From Bradyrhizobium erythrophlei (GTDB lineage Bacteria > Pseudomonadota > Alphaproteobacteria > Rhizobiales > Xanthobacteraceae), in contig FSRD01000001.1 of assembly GCA_900129675.1 (NCBI GenBank), positions 2,593,501 through 2,657,500 on the forward strand: 64,000 nucleotides of DNA, given 5' to 3'. Both the position numbers and the translations under genes were made by a program. A model generated the notes under the pieces. It did no database searches and was not told the DNA's origin. It saw nothing but the letters and a program-made list of their open reading frames with translations. The stretch's first letter is position 1, and every line of letters begins with the position of its first letter. Shown in pieces: positions 33,625 through 42,881 of this stretch.

Positions 33625-36600
33625 TTGAGCTTTGCCGGTAAATTCGACGGTACTCTGTCTGACGGTCAGGGCTCCCAGCCCCAGGGGCATGGCCACGTCG
33701 ACAGCGTTTCGACGCATGCGCCGCCCGGCGCCATCATCGTCCCCGACGCCCATCTGCTCTTCACCGGCGATTTCAAGCGCTCGGGCGTCGACCTGATCCT
33801 GTCCGCGGACGACCGCAAACTGGTGCTGCACGATTACTTCAAGGGCGAGAAGCACGCCGCGCTGGCTTCGCCCGATGGCGCGCATCTCACCGGCGACATC
33901 GTCGACGCGCTCAGCGGTTACACGCAGTTTGCGCAGGCCGACGGCAGCGCCAGCGTTGCCCAGGTGATCGGCCACGTCACCAAGCTGACGGGCACCGCGA
34001 CCGTGATCCGCAACGGCGTGTCGATCATCCTGAACCAGGGCGACAACGTCAACAAGGGCGACGTGGTTCAGTCCGGCTCCGACTCCTCGCTCGGCATCAC
34101 ATTCATCGACGGCTCCGTGTTCGGCCTCGCGTCGAACGCGAAGATGGTGCTGAACGAAATGATCTATGACCCGAACGGGTCGAACAATTCGTCGCTGATC
34201 AGCCTCGTGCAGGGTACGATCTCGTTCGTCGCCGGTGCTACCGCCAAACACGGCGATATGAAGGTCGATACGCCGGTCGCGACCATGGGCATCCGCGGCA
34301 CCGCGGTGCTGGTCGAGATCGATTTCGATGTGCCTGGCCAGGGTGGCGCGCCGCCGGCGAAATTCCAGGTGCTGGTCGAGCCGGACGGCACCACCGGTTC
34401 ATATATCCTGTTCGACAAGACGACCCTGACCCCGATCGCGACCATCAATCAGGCCGGGACGCAAACCATCGTCAATGGTCAGGGCACCGTCAGCTTCCTG
34501 TCATCGGCCCAGCTGTCGGCGGATGCGCAAAAGATCATCACGGACGTCTTTGCGCAGAAATTCACCGACAATACGAACCCCAAAGACACCACCCATTTCA
34601 CCAGTAACATCATCGATGATACGCTGCTGCTCAAGCTGACGAACGGGGACACCGTCGCCGTCACAGTGAAGGTGGGCAGCGTTCCAGACAATCCCGCGCC
34701 GCCGCCCAACCCCAACGCCCCGCCCAAGATCGAGCACATCGATGGGCCGCCGACGGTCGTTACCTTCAACAGCGCTTTCACCGAACGTGACAATGCTACG
34801 CACACTGTCACCCACAGTTCGACCCTTGATACGCTGTCCGACAAGATCAAGTGGGTCGACATCAACGCCGGCGATCTTCCGAGCGCGACGGCCAAGTTCG
34901 ATTCCTTCACCTACAAGGATGCGAGCAATCACGACGTCACCGCGTCGCTGACGGCGGAGCAGCTGGCCGCGATCCAGGCGGTCGAAATACCGCTCACCGT
35001 GGTGCAGGACCCCGGCAACACCAACAACGGATCGGCGACCTGGACCTACAATATCGCCGACAGCGCCTTCGACTTCCTTGCCGCCGGCGAGACGTTGACG
35101 CTGACCTACATGGCGCGGGTGGACAACAACTACGCGCCAAACGATGAATGGACGTTGACGCCGATCACGATCACGATCACCGGCACCAACGATACGCCGA
35201 CCATTGCGACGACCGGCACTGGCATCACCGAGCGATTAGGCACCGGCAATACCGCCATCGATACGGCGTCCGGCACCGTCACCTTCACCGACGTCGATCT
35301 GACCGACCGTCCGATCGTGAGCGCGGCGCTCTCCGCGTCGCATCCGTTTAGATATCTCGACGCCCAGGGCCACGACGTCACCGGTTCGCTGACGGCCGAG
35401 CAACTGGCGGCGATCGCCGCCGTCGAAGTTCCCCTGACCGTCGTGCAGGCGGCGGGAAATACCCACAATGGTTCGGCGACCTGGACCTACAGCATCGCCG
35501 ACAAGGCGTTCGATTTCATCGCCAAGGGCGAGACGCTGACCCTCAATTATGTGGCCGAGGTCGATGACGGCCATGGCGGGGTGGTCTCGACGCCGATCAC
35601 GGTATCGATCAACGGCGCCGACATTTCCATCACGGGCACCAACGATAATCCCGTGGTCACGACGACCAGCAACGCGTTTGCCGAACAGTCGAACGACAGC
35701 CAGCCGAACCCGACCGGATCGGCGGCGCTCGATACGGTTTCCGGCACCATCGGCTTTACCGATGTCGACCTGACCGACCGTCCGGTGGCGAGCGCGGCCT
35801 TTACCTCGTTTACCTATACCGACGCATCCGGCCATGCGCTGAGCTTGACGGCGCAGCAGCAGGCCGACGTGGCAGCGGTCGCGGTGCCGCTGACGGTGAC
35901 GCAGGCCGACGGAAATACCGACAACGGCTCTGCGACCTGGACCTACAGTGTTGCCGACGGCAATTTTGACTTTTTGGCCGCCGGCGAAACCCTGACGCTG
36001 ACCTATACCGCGACCGTGGATGACGGACATGGCGGCGTGGTGACAAAGCCATTCACCGTCACCATCACCGGCACCAATGACACCCCGACCATCGCGACGA
36101 CCAGCAACGCGTTTACCGAACTGTCGAACGACAGCCAGCCGAACCCGACCGGATCGGCGGCGCTCGATACGGTTTCCGGCACCATCGGCTTTACCGATGT
36201 CGACCTGACCGACCGTCCGGTGGCGAGTGCGGCCTTTACCTCGTTTACCTATACCGATGCATCGGACCATGCGCTGAGCTTGACGGCGCAGCAGCAGGCC
36301 GACGTGGCAGCGGTCGCGGTGCCGCTGACGGTGACGCAGGCCGACGGAAATACCGACAACGGCTCGGCGACCTGGACCTACCGTGTTGCCGACGGCAATT
36401 TTGACTTTTTGGCCGCCGGCGAAACCCTGACGCTGACCTATACCGCGACCGTCGATGACGGCCATGGCGGCGTCATCTCAAAGCCATTCACCGTCACCAT
36501 CACCGGCACCAACGACACCCCGACCATCGCGACGACCAGCAACGCGTTTACCGAACTGTCGAACGACAGCCAGCCGAATCCGACCGGCTCGACCGTGCTC

Positions 36601-39600
36601 GATATTGTCACGGGCACCGTCAGCTTTACCGACGTCGATCTGACCGACCGTCCGGTGGCGAGCGCGGCCTTTACCTCGTTTACCTATACCGACGCATCCG
36701 GCCATGCGCTGAGCTTGACGGCGCAGCAGCAGGCCGATGTGGCGGCGGTCGCGGTGCCGCTGACGGTGACGCAGACCGACGGAAATACCGACAACGGCTC
36801 TGCGACCTGGACCTACAGTGTTGCCGACGGCAATTTTGACTTTTTGGCCGCCGGCGAAACCCTGACGCTGACCTATACCGCGACCGTCGATGACGGCCAC
36901 GGCGGCGTGGTGACAAAGCCATTCACCGTCACCGTCACCGGCACCAACGACACCCCGACGATCGCGACCACGAGCAATGCATTCGTCGAAGCGTCCAACG
37001 ACAGCCAGCCGAACCCGACCGGGTCGGCGGCGCTCGATACCGTCACCGGCACCGTCAGCTTCACCGACGTCGACCTGACCGACCGCCCGGTGGTGAGCGC
37101 GGTATTCTCCTCGTTCACCTATACCGACGCGTCGCATACCGCCCTGTCGGTGACGGCGCAGCAACAGGCCGACGTGGCGGCGGTGGAGGGCGCGCTGACC
37201 ATCGCCCAGACGCCTGGAAATACCGACAACGGCTCGGCGACCTGGACCTACAGCCTGGCCGACGGCGCATTCGACTTCCTGGCCGCCGGCGAAACCCTGA
37301 CGCTGACCTATACCGCGACCGTCGATGACGGCCATGGCGGCGTCATCTCAAAGCCATTCACCGTCACCATCACCGGCACCAACGATTCGCCGGTTGCGGT
37401 GGCCGACAGCGACCAGGGCCATGTCGTCGAGGCCGGCAACGACGTCCACGACAACGTCGTTCCCGGCGTTCCGACCACGACCGGCAATGTGCTCACCAAC
37501 GACACCGATGTCGACCTCACCGACACGCATTCAGTCGTTGGCGTTGCAGCGGGGACGGCGAGCGGCGTGCTTTCGACCGGCGTCGGCGCCACCATCATCG
37601 GTACTTATGGGTCGCTCGTTCTCGGCGTGGACGGAACCTGGACCTACACGCTCGACAACAGCCGGCCCGCGACCAACGCATTGGCGCAGGGCGCGCACGC
37701 CAACGACGTCTTCAGCTACACCGAATCCGACCACAACGGCGGCACCTCGACGACGACGCTGACGATCGGAATCACCGGCACCAATGACGCGCCGGTCACC
37801 AACGATGCGCCGGTTGCCGCGACCGACCTGAATACCGGCGCGCCAGTGGTCGAGCAGGGCGTCCATCCGGGAAATACCGCGTTTGCCGGCATCGATACCG
37901 CGACGGGCAATGTTCTTTCAAACGACTCCGACGTCGATACCGGCGACACCATGACGGTGCAGGGGGTCGCGAGCGGAACCCCGAGCGGTCCTCTGACGGG
38001 ACACGTTGCCACCGGGGTTGCCGGCACCTATGGCAGCGTCACCGTCGCGGACGACGGCAGCTGGACCTATACGCTCGATAACGGCAACGCCGCCACGCAG
38101 GCGCTGACCCAGGGTCAGCACGTCACGGACGTCTTTACCTACACCATGCACGATGCGGCCGGCGCGACCGCATCCGCGACGCTGACGATCGACATCACCG
38201 GCACCAACGACGCGCCGACGGTTGCGGCGGTGAACGCGGGTACGCTCACCGATACCGCAGGGAACGACAGCTTCGGCAACCTCACGGGAACGCTGGTCGG
38301 GAACGACGTCGACAACGGCGATGCTGCAACGCTGCTCTATACCGCAATCGACCCAATCAGCCATCTCGCCGTGAATTCGGCCGTCGCGGGCCACTACGGC
38401 TCGCTGACGGTGAACCTCAACGGCAGCTACAGCTATGTCGCCGACGCCGGCGCGATCAATGCGCTGCATGCCGGTAGCTATACCGACACCTTCACGGTGC
38501 AGACCGCGGACGTGCACGGCGCCACCGGCACCGCGACGCTGACGGTTGACGTGACCGGCGCCAACGACTCGCCCACGCTAGCCAACGTGAATGCCGGCAC
38601 GCTCACCGATACCGCCGCGAATGACAACTTTGGCGATCTCACGGGCACGCTGGTCGGGAGCGATCGCGACAGCGGTGAGACCGCAACGCTGCAATATGCC
38701 GTGCTCGACGCGCCGAACCACGTGGCGACGTCGGCGGTCGCTGGCCTCTATGGTTCGCTGACCGTGAATGCCAACGGCAGCTACGATTATGTCGCCAATG
38801 CTGCCGCGATCAACGCGCTGCCGGCGGGCTCCCATACCGACACCTTCACCGTGCAGACGTCAGACGTGCACGGCGCCACCGGCACAGCGACGTTCACGGT
38901 GAATGTGACCGGCGTCAACGACACGGCGGTGATCGGTGGCACCGACACCCAGAATTTGACCGAAACGAATGCGGTGCTGACGACCGGCGGGAAGCTGTCG
39001 ATCAGCGATGTCGACAGTTTGGCGACGTTCAATGCGCAGACCGACGTGGCGGGCAGCCATGCCTATGGTCACTTCTCGATCAACGCCGCCGGGGTGTGGA
39101 CGTATACCACCGACACGGCGCACAACGAGTTTGTCGGCGGCACGACCTATACGGATACGCTGAGCGTGTCGTCGGCGGACGGCACCTCGCATCTGCTGAC
39201 GGTGAACATTCTCGGCACCAACGACCCGGCGGTGATCGCCGGTCAGTCGAGCGGTGCCGTGGAAGTAGCCGACGACAGTCCTGGCAATGGTACGCTAACC
39301 GTCACCGGCACGCTGACCGACACCGATGTCGACAACGCGCCCAATACCTTTGTCGCAGCGGCGGCCGGATCGGGCACCGACCACGGTTACGGTACCTATC
39401 AGATGACCGCGGGCGGCGTCTGGACCTACACGCTCAATAATTCCAATGCAGCAGTGAAGGCGCTCGGTGAAGACCAACATCTGACCGATACGTTCACTGT
39501 CCATACCGTGGACGGCACCGCGCAGATCGTCACCGTCGCCGTCACCGATAATGATGATCCGGACCACGACATCTATGCCGCAGACGGAACGACGCTACTC

Positions 39601-40143
39601 GCGACCAGTACAGCGTTCATAAGTGGAAATAATCACAATTTCATCGGGGGGGCGACCGATAGCACGATTATCGGCAATAACGACTCAACGGCTGACCACA
39701 TCAACGCGCAGGGTGGCAACGACACGATTTATGGGCGGGGCGGGAACGATACTATTCAGGGTGGCGACGGTAACGATGTCATCTATGGAGGATCCGGGAA
39801 CGATACCATTACCGGCGGGGCCGGCGCGGATCAGCTCTGGGGTGGTTCGGGGAGGGATACATTCGTGTTTGCAGCTGCGGCAGATTCGACACCCGCGAGC
39901 TTCGATACGATCCAGGATTTCCAGGTTGGTGTGGATCATATCAACGTTTCTGGGCTGGGATTCGCCGCGGGTATGAGTGGCCTTGGAGCCCTGGCTGCAC
40001 ACGGTCTCAATTGGTCGCAGGTTGGATCCGACACAGTGGTCCTGGGCGATACGAACGGAAACGCTGGAAATGCGGAATTCCAAATCGTCCTGAAAGGCGT
40101 GACCGCAACCAGTCTTCATCTCTCCGACTTCATTCTTGCCTAG
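33625..40143 (+). CDS. Giant type I-secreted RTX adhesin with FecR and VCBS-like repeats
   Basis: A 2172-residue surface protein. Order: N-terminal cap (1-115), FecR-like domain (about 117-230, LTGTATVIRNGVSIILNQGD to TPVATMGIRGTAV), Pro-rich linker (~355), six 145-151-residue VCBS-like/Ig repeats (371-1251), further VCBS/cadherin-like repeats each ending GTND (1252-1975), RTX nonapeptides (GGNDTIYGRGGNDTIQGG, ~2030-2083) and a serralysin-type C-terminal secretion signal (DTIQDFQVGVDHINVSGL). It is likely exported by the type I system at 53.8-56.8 kb and trimmed by the LapG-like protease. The start is uncertain: TTG at 33625 is used, with no good ribosome site. No canonical TAAG cleavage site is visible in the first 260 residues. 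Confidence 0.88.
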   Translation: MSFAGKFDGTLSDGQGSQPQGHGHVDSVSTHAPPGAIIVPDAHLLFTGDFKRSGVDLILSADDRKLVLHDYFKGEKHAALASPDGAHLTGDIVDALSGYTQFAQADGSASVAQVIGHVTKLTGTATVIRNGVSIILNQGDNVNKGDVVQSGSDSSLGITFIDGSVFGLASNAKMVLNEMIYDPNGSNNSSLISLVQGTISFVAGATAKHGDMKVDTPVATMGIRGTAVLVEIDFDVPGQGGAPPAKFQVLVEPDGTTGSYILFDKTTLTPIATINQAGTQTIVNGQGTVSFLSSAQLSADAQKIITDVFAQKFTDNTNPKDTTHFTSNIIDDTLLLKLTNGDTVAVTVKVGSVPDNPAPPPNPNAPPKIEHIDGPPTVVTFNSAFTERDNATHTVTHSSTLDTLSDKIKWVDINAGDLPSATAKFDSFTYKDASNHDVTASLTAEQLAAIQAVEIPLTVVQDPGNTNNGSATWTYNIADSAFDFLAAGETLTLTYMARVDNNYAPNDEWTLTPITITITGTNDTPTIATTGTGITERLGTGNTAIDTASGTVTFTDVDLTDRPIVSAALSASHPFRYLDAQGHDVTGSLTAEQLAAIAAVEVPLTVVQAAGNTHNGSATWTYSIADKAFDFIAKGETLTLNYVAEVDDGHGGVVSTPITVSINGADISITGTNDNPVVTTTSNAFAEQSNDSQPNPTGSAALDTVSGTIGFTDVDLTDRPVASAAFTSFTYTDASGHALSLTAQQQADVAAVAVPLTVTQADGNTDNGSATWTYSVADGNFDFLAAGETLTLTYTATVDDGHGGVVTKPFTVTITGTNDTPTIATTSNAFTELSNDSQPNPTGSAALDTVSGTIGFTDVDLTDRPVASAAFTSFTYTDASDHALSLTAQQQADVAAVAVPLTVTQADGNTDNGSATWTYRVADGNFDFLAAGETLTLTYTATVDDGHGGVISKPFTVTITGTNDTPTIATTSNAFTELSNDSQPNPTGSTVLDIVTGTVSFTDVDLTDRPVASAAFTSFTYTDASGHALSLTAQQQADVAAVAVPLTVTQTDGNTDNGSATWTYSVADGNFDFLAAGETLTLTYTATVDDGHGGVVTKPFTVTVTGTNDTPTIATTSNAFVEASNDSQPNPTGSAALDTVTGTVSFTDVDLTDRPVVSAVFSSFTYTDASHTALSVTAQQQADVAAVEGALTIAQTPGNTDNGSATWTYSLADGAFDFLAAGETLTLTYTATVDDGHGGVISKPFTVTITGTNDSPVAVADSDQGHVVEAGNDVHDNVVPGVPTTTGNVLTNDTDVDLTDTHSVVGVAAGTASGVLSTGVGATIIGTYGSLVLGVDGTWTYTLDNSRPATNALAQGAHANDVFSYTESDHNGGTSTTTLTIGITGTNDAPVTNDAPVAATDLNTGAPVVEQGVHPGNTAFAGIDTATGNVLSNDSDVDTGDTMTVQGVASGTPSGPLTGHVATGVAGTYGSVTVADDGSWTYTLDNGNAATQALTQGQHVTDVFTYTMHDAAGATASATLTIDITGTNDAPTVAAVNAGTLTDTAGNDSFGNLTGTLVGNDVDNGDAATLLYTAIDPISHLAVNSAVAGHYGSLTVNLNGSYSYVADAGAINALHAGSYTDTFTVQTADVHGATGTATLTVDVTGANDSPTLANVNAGTLTDTAANDNFGDLTGTLVGSDRDSGETATLQYAVLDAPNHVATSAVAGLYGSLTVNANGSYDYVANAAAINALPAGSHTDTFTVQTSDVHGATGTATFTVNVTGVNDTAVIGGTDTQNLTETNAVLTTGGKLSISDVDSLATFNAQTDVAGSHAYGHFSINAAGVWTYTTDTAHNEFVGGTTYTDTLSVSSADGTSHLLTVNILGTNDPAVIAGQSSGAVEVADDSPGNGTLTVTGTLTDTDVDNAPNTFVAAAAGSGTDHGYGTYQMTAGGVWTYTLNNSNAAVKALGEDQHLTDTFTVHTVDGTAQIVTVAVTDNDDPDHDIYAADGTTLLATSTAFISGNNHNFIGGATDSTIIGNNDSTADHINAQGGNDTIYGRGGNDTIQGGDGNDVIYGGSGNDTITGGAGADQLWGGSGRDTFVFAAAADSTPASFDTIQDFQVGVDHINVSGLGFAAGMSGLGALAAHGLNWSQVGSDTVVLGDTNGNAGNAEFQIVLKGVTATSLHLSDFILA
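35638..37377 (+). repeat. Four tandem 435-bp direct repeats within the adhesin gene
   Basis: Units at 35638, 36073, 36508 and 36943, each exactly 435 bases (145 codons). The first three are nearly identical at the DNA level, the fourth is more diverged, and an older 453-base unit precedes at 35185. They encode the VCBS-like repeats (DVDLTDRPVASAAFTSFTYT ... LAAGETLTLTYTATVDDGHG). Confidence 0.93.
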
Positions 40144-40413
40144 CTTATCGCGACACCGAAGCTGAAGGTTGCACGATCATCAGGCATCGCGGTTCGATAA
40201 AATCCAGATGGGTACCGTGCAAAAATCAAATATGTCTGAAGCGCTGTAGGGCAACGGTTTCTCTCGTTCAGATGGCACGTGCAAAATAATCCGCCATCTC
40301 CTGATGGCTTATCAAGGACCGGTTTGCCTTGGTGGCGTCTACTTGGGTACCGCTGGCCAAATGCCTCAAATTCCTGGCGTGTGCAAACCGACCGAGCGTG
40401 ATATCCAGACGAC

Positions 40414-42642
40414 ATGAAGCGACTGAAATTATTGCGACGGTGGTTCAAGCTGCGCTTCGGCTACGCCCGGCTGGCGTGCCTGGCGCTGCTGGTCGGCTTC
40501 GCCGCGCTGCGCGTGCTCGATCCGGCCCCGATCGAGGAGATCAGGGTCAGGATCTTCGATGGCTTCCAGCGCATCGATCCGCGCAAGAAGACCGCAAGGC
40601 CGGTCACCATTGTCGATATCGACGAAAAGAGCATGGAAAAGCTCGGACAGTGGCCATGGCCGCGGACGCGGATCGCGGATCTCGTCGCGGAGCTGACCAG
40701 GCTCGGCGCTGTCGTGATCGCCTTCGACGTGGTGTTTTCCGAGCCCGACCGCCTCAATCCCGATGTCGCGGCCGACACGTTCCGCAATCTCGATGAAGAA
40801 ACCCGCGCCAGGTTGCGGGCGCTGCCGAGCAACGATCAGATTTTCGCCGATGCCATCAGCGCGTCGCGCGTGGTGCTGGGCGAATCGGGGCTGCCGGAAG
40901 AACTCACCGCACCCGACAAGACGCTGCCGGTGACGGGGCTGGCGATGCTGGGCGAGGAGCCGCAACAGTTCATGTTCGATTTTCCGGGCCTGCTGCGCAA
41001 TGTCGGGGTCCTGGAGCATGCCGCGGCCGGGCGTGGCCTGTTTACGATCAATCCCGAACGGGACGGCATCGTGCGGCGAGTGCCGATGATCATGCAGGCC
41101 CAGGGCCTGACGATGCCATCGTTGACCTTCGAGATGCTTCGGGTCGCCACCGGTTCGGGCACGATCCTGATCAAGGCCGAGAAGGCCGGCATCAAGAGCC
41201 TCGCTATCAAGGGCTTTCAGATCCCGACCGACAATAATGGCCAGCTCTGGGTTCATTTCGCGCGCAACGATTCCTCCCTCTACGTTCCCGCCATCAACGT
41301 GCTGGACCGGACTGTCGCGCCCGACAAGGTCGCGGGCAAACTGGTGTTGATCGGCACCTCGGCGGTCGGCCTCAACGACATCAAGACCACGCCGGTTTCG
41401 CGCGCCATGCCGGGCGTGGAAATCCACGCCCAGGTGCTGGAGAGTGCGTTGACGGGGTCGGTGATCTCGCAGCCGATTTACGGCATCGTCGTCGAATTCA
41501 CCACCGCGTTGCTGTTCGGGCTGCTGGTGATCGCCTTCGCGCCGCTGTTCGGGCCGATCACGCTTGTCGCTCTCGGCGCGGTGTTTGCCAGCGCGTTGAT
41601 CGGAACGTCCTGGTATTTCTACAGCCAGCATCGCCTGCTGATCGATTTCACCTATCCATTGATGTCGACCACGGCGATCTATCTGACGCTGATCTTCTCG
41701 AGCTTCGTGCGGGAGCTGCAGCAGCGCAAACAGATACGAACGGCGTTCTCGCAATACATGTCGCCCGCGCTGGTCGCGCAGTTGGCGCAGTCGCCGGAAA
41801 AACTCGTGCTCGGCGGCGAAGAGCGCGAGATGACCATCATGTTCTCCGACATGCGCGGCTTCACCTCGATCTCGGAGACCTACAAGAACGATCCGCAGGG
41901 CCTCACCGCATTGATGAACCGCTTCCTGACGCCGCTGACCAACGCAATCCTCGGGCGTAAAGGCACCATCGACAAATATATGGGCGATGCGATCATGGCG
42001 TTCTGGAACGCGCCGCTCGACGACAAGGAGCATCAGCTCAACGCCTGCGAGGCGGCACTCGACATGCTGGAGCGGGTCGATACCCTCAATCAGGAGCGCG
42101 AACGCGAAGCGCAGGAGCAGGGCCGCCCGTTCATCCCGCTCAATGTCGGCGTCGGACTCAACACCGGCACCTGCGTGGTCGGCAACATGGGGTCCGATGT
42201 CCGCTTCGACTATTCGGTGTTCGGCGACAGCGTCAATCTGGCGTCGCGTCTCGAGGGGCAATCCAAGGAATACGGCTTCCCGATCATCGTCGGCTCCAGG
42301 ACCGCTCTTGCGGTCAAGGACAAGTTCGCCATTCTCGAACTCGACTTCATCATGGTGAAGGGCAAGAAGGAGCCCGAGGTGATCTATGCCATCGCCGGGC
42401 GCGAAGACACCGCGCAGTCCGGCCGCTTCCAGCGGCTGCGCAACCTGACCATCGAGATGCTGGCGTGCTATCGCGGCAGGGATTGGGACGGCGCGCTGGC
42501 GGCGATCGAGCGCGGCCGCCGCACCGACGACGCGCGTTCGCTCGAACTGCTCTACAAGCTGTACGAGGCGCGGATCCGCCTCTATCAGGAAAACCCGCCG
42601 CCGGAAGACTGGGACGGCGCGTTCGCGCTGCTGACGAAGTGA
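40414..42642 (+). CDS. CHASE2-domain membrane adenylate cyclase
   Basis: A 742-residue class III cyclase making cAMP. One N-terminal transmembrane helix, a periplasmic CHASE2 sensor (about 45-335; IVDIDEKSMEKLGQWPWPR, VVFSEPD, LVLIGTSAVGLND), three more helices (about 355-430) and a cytosolic cyclase domain. Catalytic residues are complete: metal Asp D479 and D525, adenine-selecting K521, and N608/R612 in FGDSVNLASRLEG. It follows the adhesin gene after 270 bases with no recognisable gene, so co-regulation is possible but not shown. Confidence 0.9.
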   Translation: MKRLKLLRRWFKLRFGYARLACLALLVGFAALRVLDPAPIEEIRVRIFDGFQRIDPRKKTARPVTIVDIDEKSMEKLGQWPWPRTRIADLVAELTRLGAVVIAFDVVFSEPDRLNPDVAADTFRNLDEETRARLRALPSNDQIFADAISASRVVLGESGLPEELTAPDKTLPVTGLAMLGEEPQQFMFDFPGLLRNVGVLEHAAAGRGLFTINPERDGIVRRVPMIMQAQGLTMPSLTFEMLRVATGSGTILIKAEKAGIKSLAIKGFQIPTDNNGQLWVHFARNDSSLYVPAINVLDRTVAPDKVAGKLVLIGTSAVGLNDIKTTPVSRAMPGVEIHAQVLESALTGSVISQPIYGIVVEFTTALLFGLLVIAFAPLFGPITLVALGAVFASALIGTSWYFYSQHRLLIDFTYPLMSTTAIYLTLIFSSFVRELQQRKQIRTAFSQYMSPALVAQLAQSPEKLVLGGEEREMTIMFSDMRGFTSISETYKNDPQGLTALMNRFLTPLTNAILGRKGTIDKYMGDAIMAFWNAPLDDKEHQLNACEAALDMLERVDTLNQEREREAQEQGRPFIPLNVGVGLNTGTCVVGNMGSDVRFDYSVFGDSVNLASRLEGQSKEYGFPIIVGSRTALAVKDKFAILELDFIMVKGKKEPEVIYAIAGREDTAQSGRFQRLRNLTIEMLACYRGRDWDGALAAIERGRRTDDARSLELLYKLYEARIRLYQENPPPEDWDGAFALLTK

Positions 42643-42652
42643 CGCGGTAACG

Positions 42653-42740
42653 CGTCATGCGCGGGCTTGACCCGCGCATCCATCGCGAAAAGAATTTATT
42701 CGAATCAGATGGATTGCCGGGTCAAGCCCGGCAATGACGG
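42653..42740. repeat. 'cgtcatg...gcccgg' palindrome
   Basis: Imperfect palindrome cgtcatgcgcgggcttgacc ... gggtcaagcccggcaatgac, second palindrome family. It directly follows the cyclase stop and might also act as a transcription end. Confidence 0.8.
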
Positions 42741-42747
42741 CCATTTT

Positions 42748-42877
42748 CGTAGGGCGGGCAAAGCCACCGGGTCGCGCGAATGCGCGCCCGATGACAGGCT
42801 CCGCGTGCCCACCATTCTAAGCGGCGATATCGGAGAGACGGTGGGCACGGCGCAAGGGCGCCTTTGCCCACCCTACG
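42748..42877. repeat. 'cgtagggcgggcaaag' palindrome with 37-nt module
   Basis: Third palindrome family, with outer arms cgtagggcgggcaaag and ctttgcccaccctacg. The left arm contains at 42769-42805 a perfect copy of the 37-nt block found in the 21.2 kb and 63.9 kb repeats. Confidence 0.85.
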
Positions 42878-42881
42878 ATTT

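Noticed and set aside
35236..37335. Minus-strand frames over the adhesin repeats
   Set aside because: They repeat with the 435-bp period only because the sense-strand repeats do; the composition is artefactual.
35185..39560. CRISPR-like or satellite array
   Set aside because: The repeats are long, in frame and encode VCBS-type domains; there are no short unique spacers.
40144..40413. Possible regulatory gene between adhesin and cyclase
   Set aside because: A minus-strand frame exists, but it lacks recognisable domains and a ribosome site.
40429..42261. 610-residue minus-strand frame over the cyclase
   Set aside because: Antisense shadow; the plus strand has complete CHASE2 and cyclase domains.
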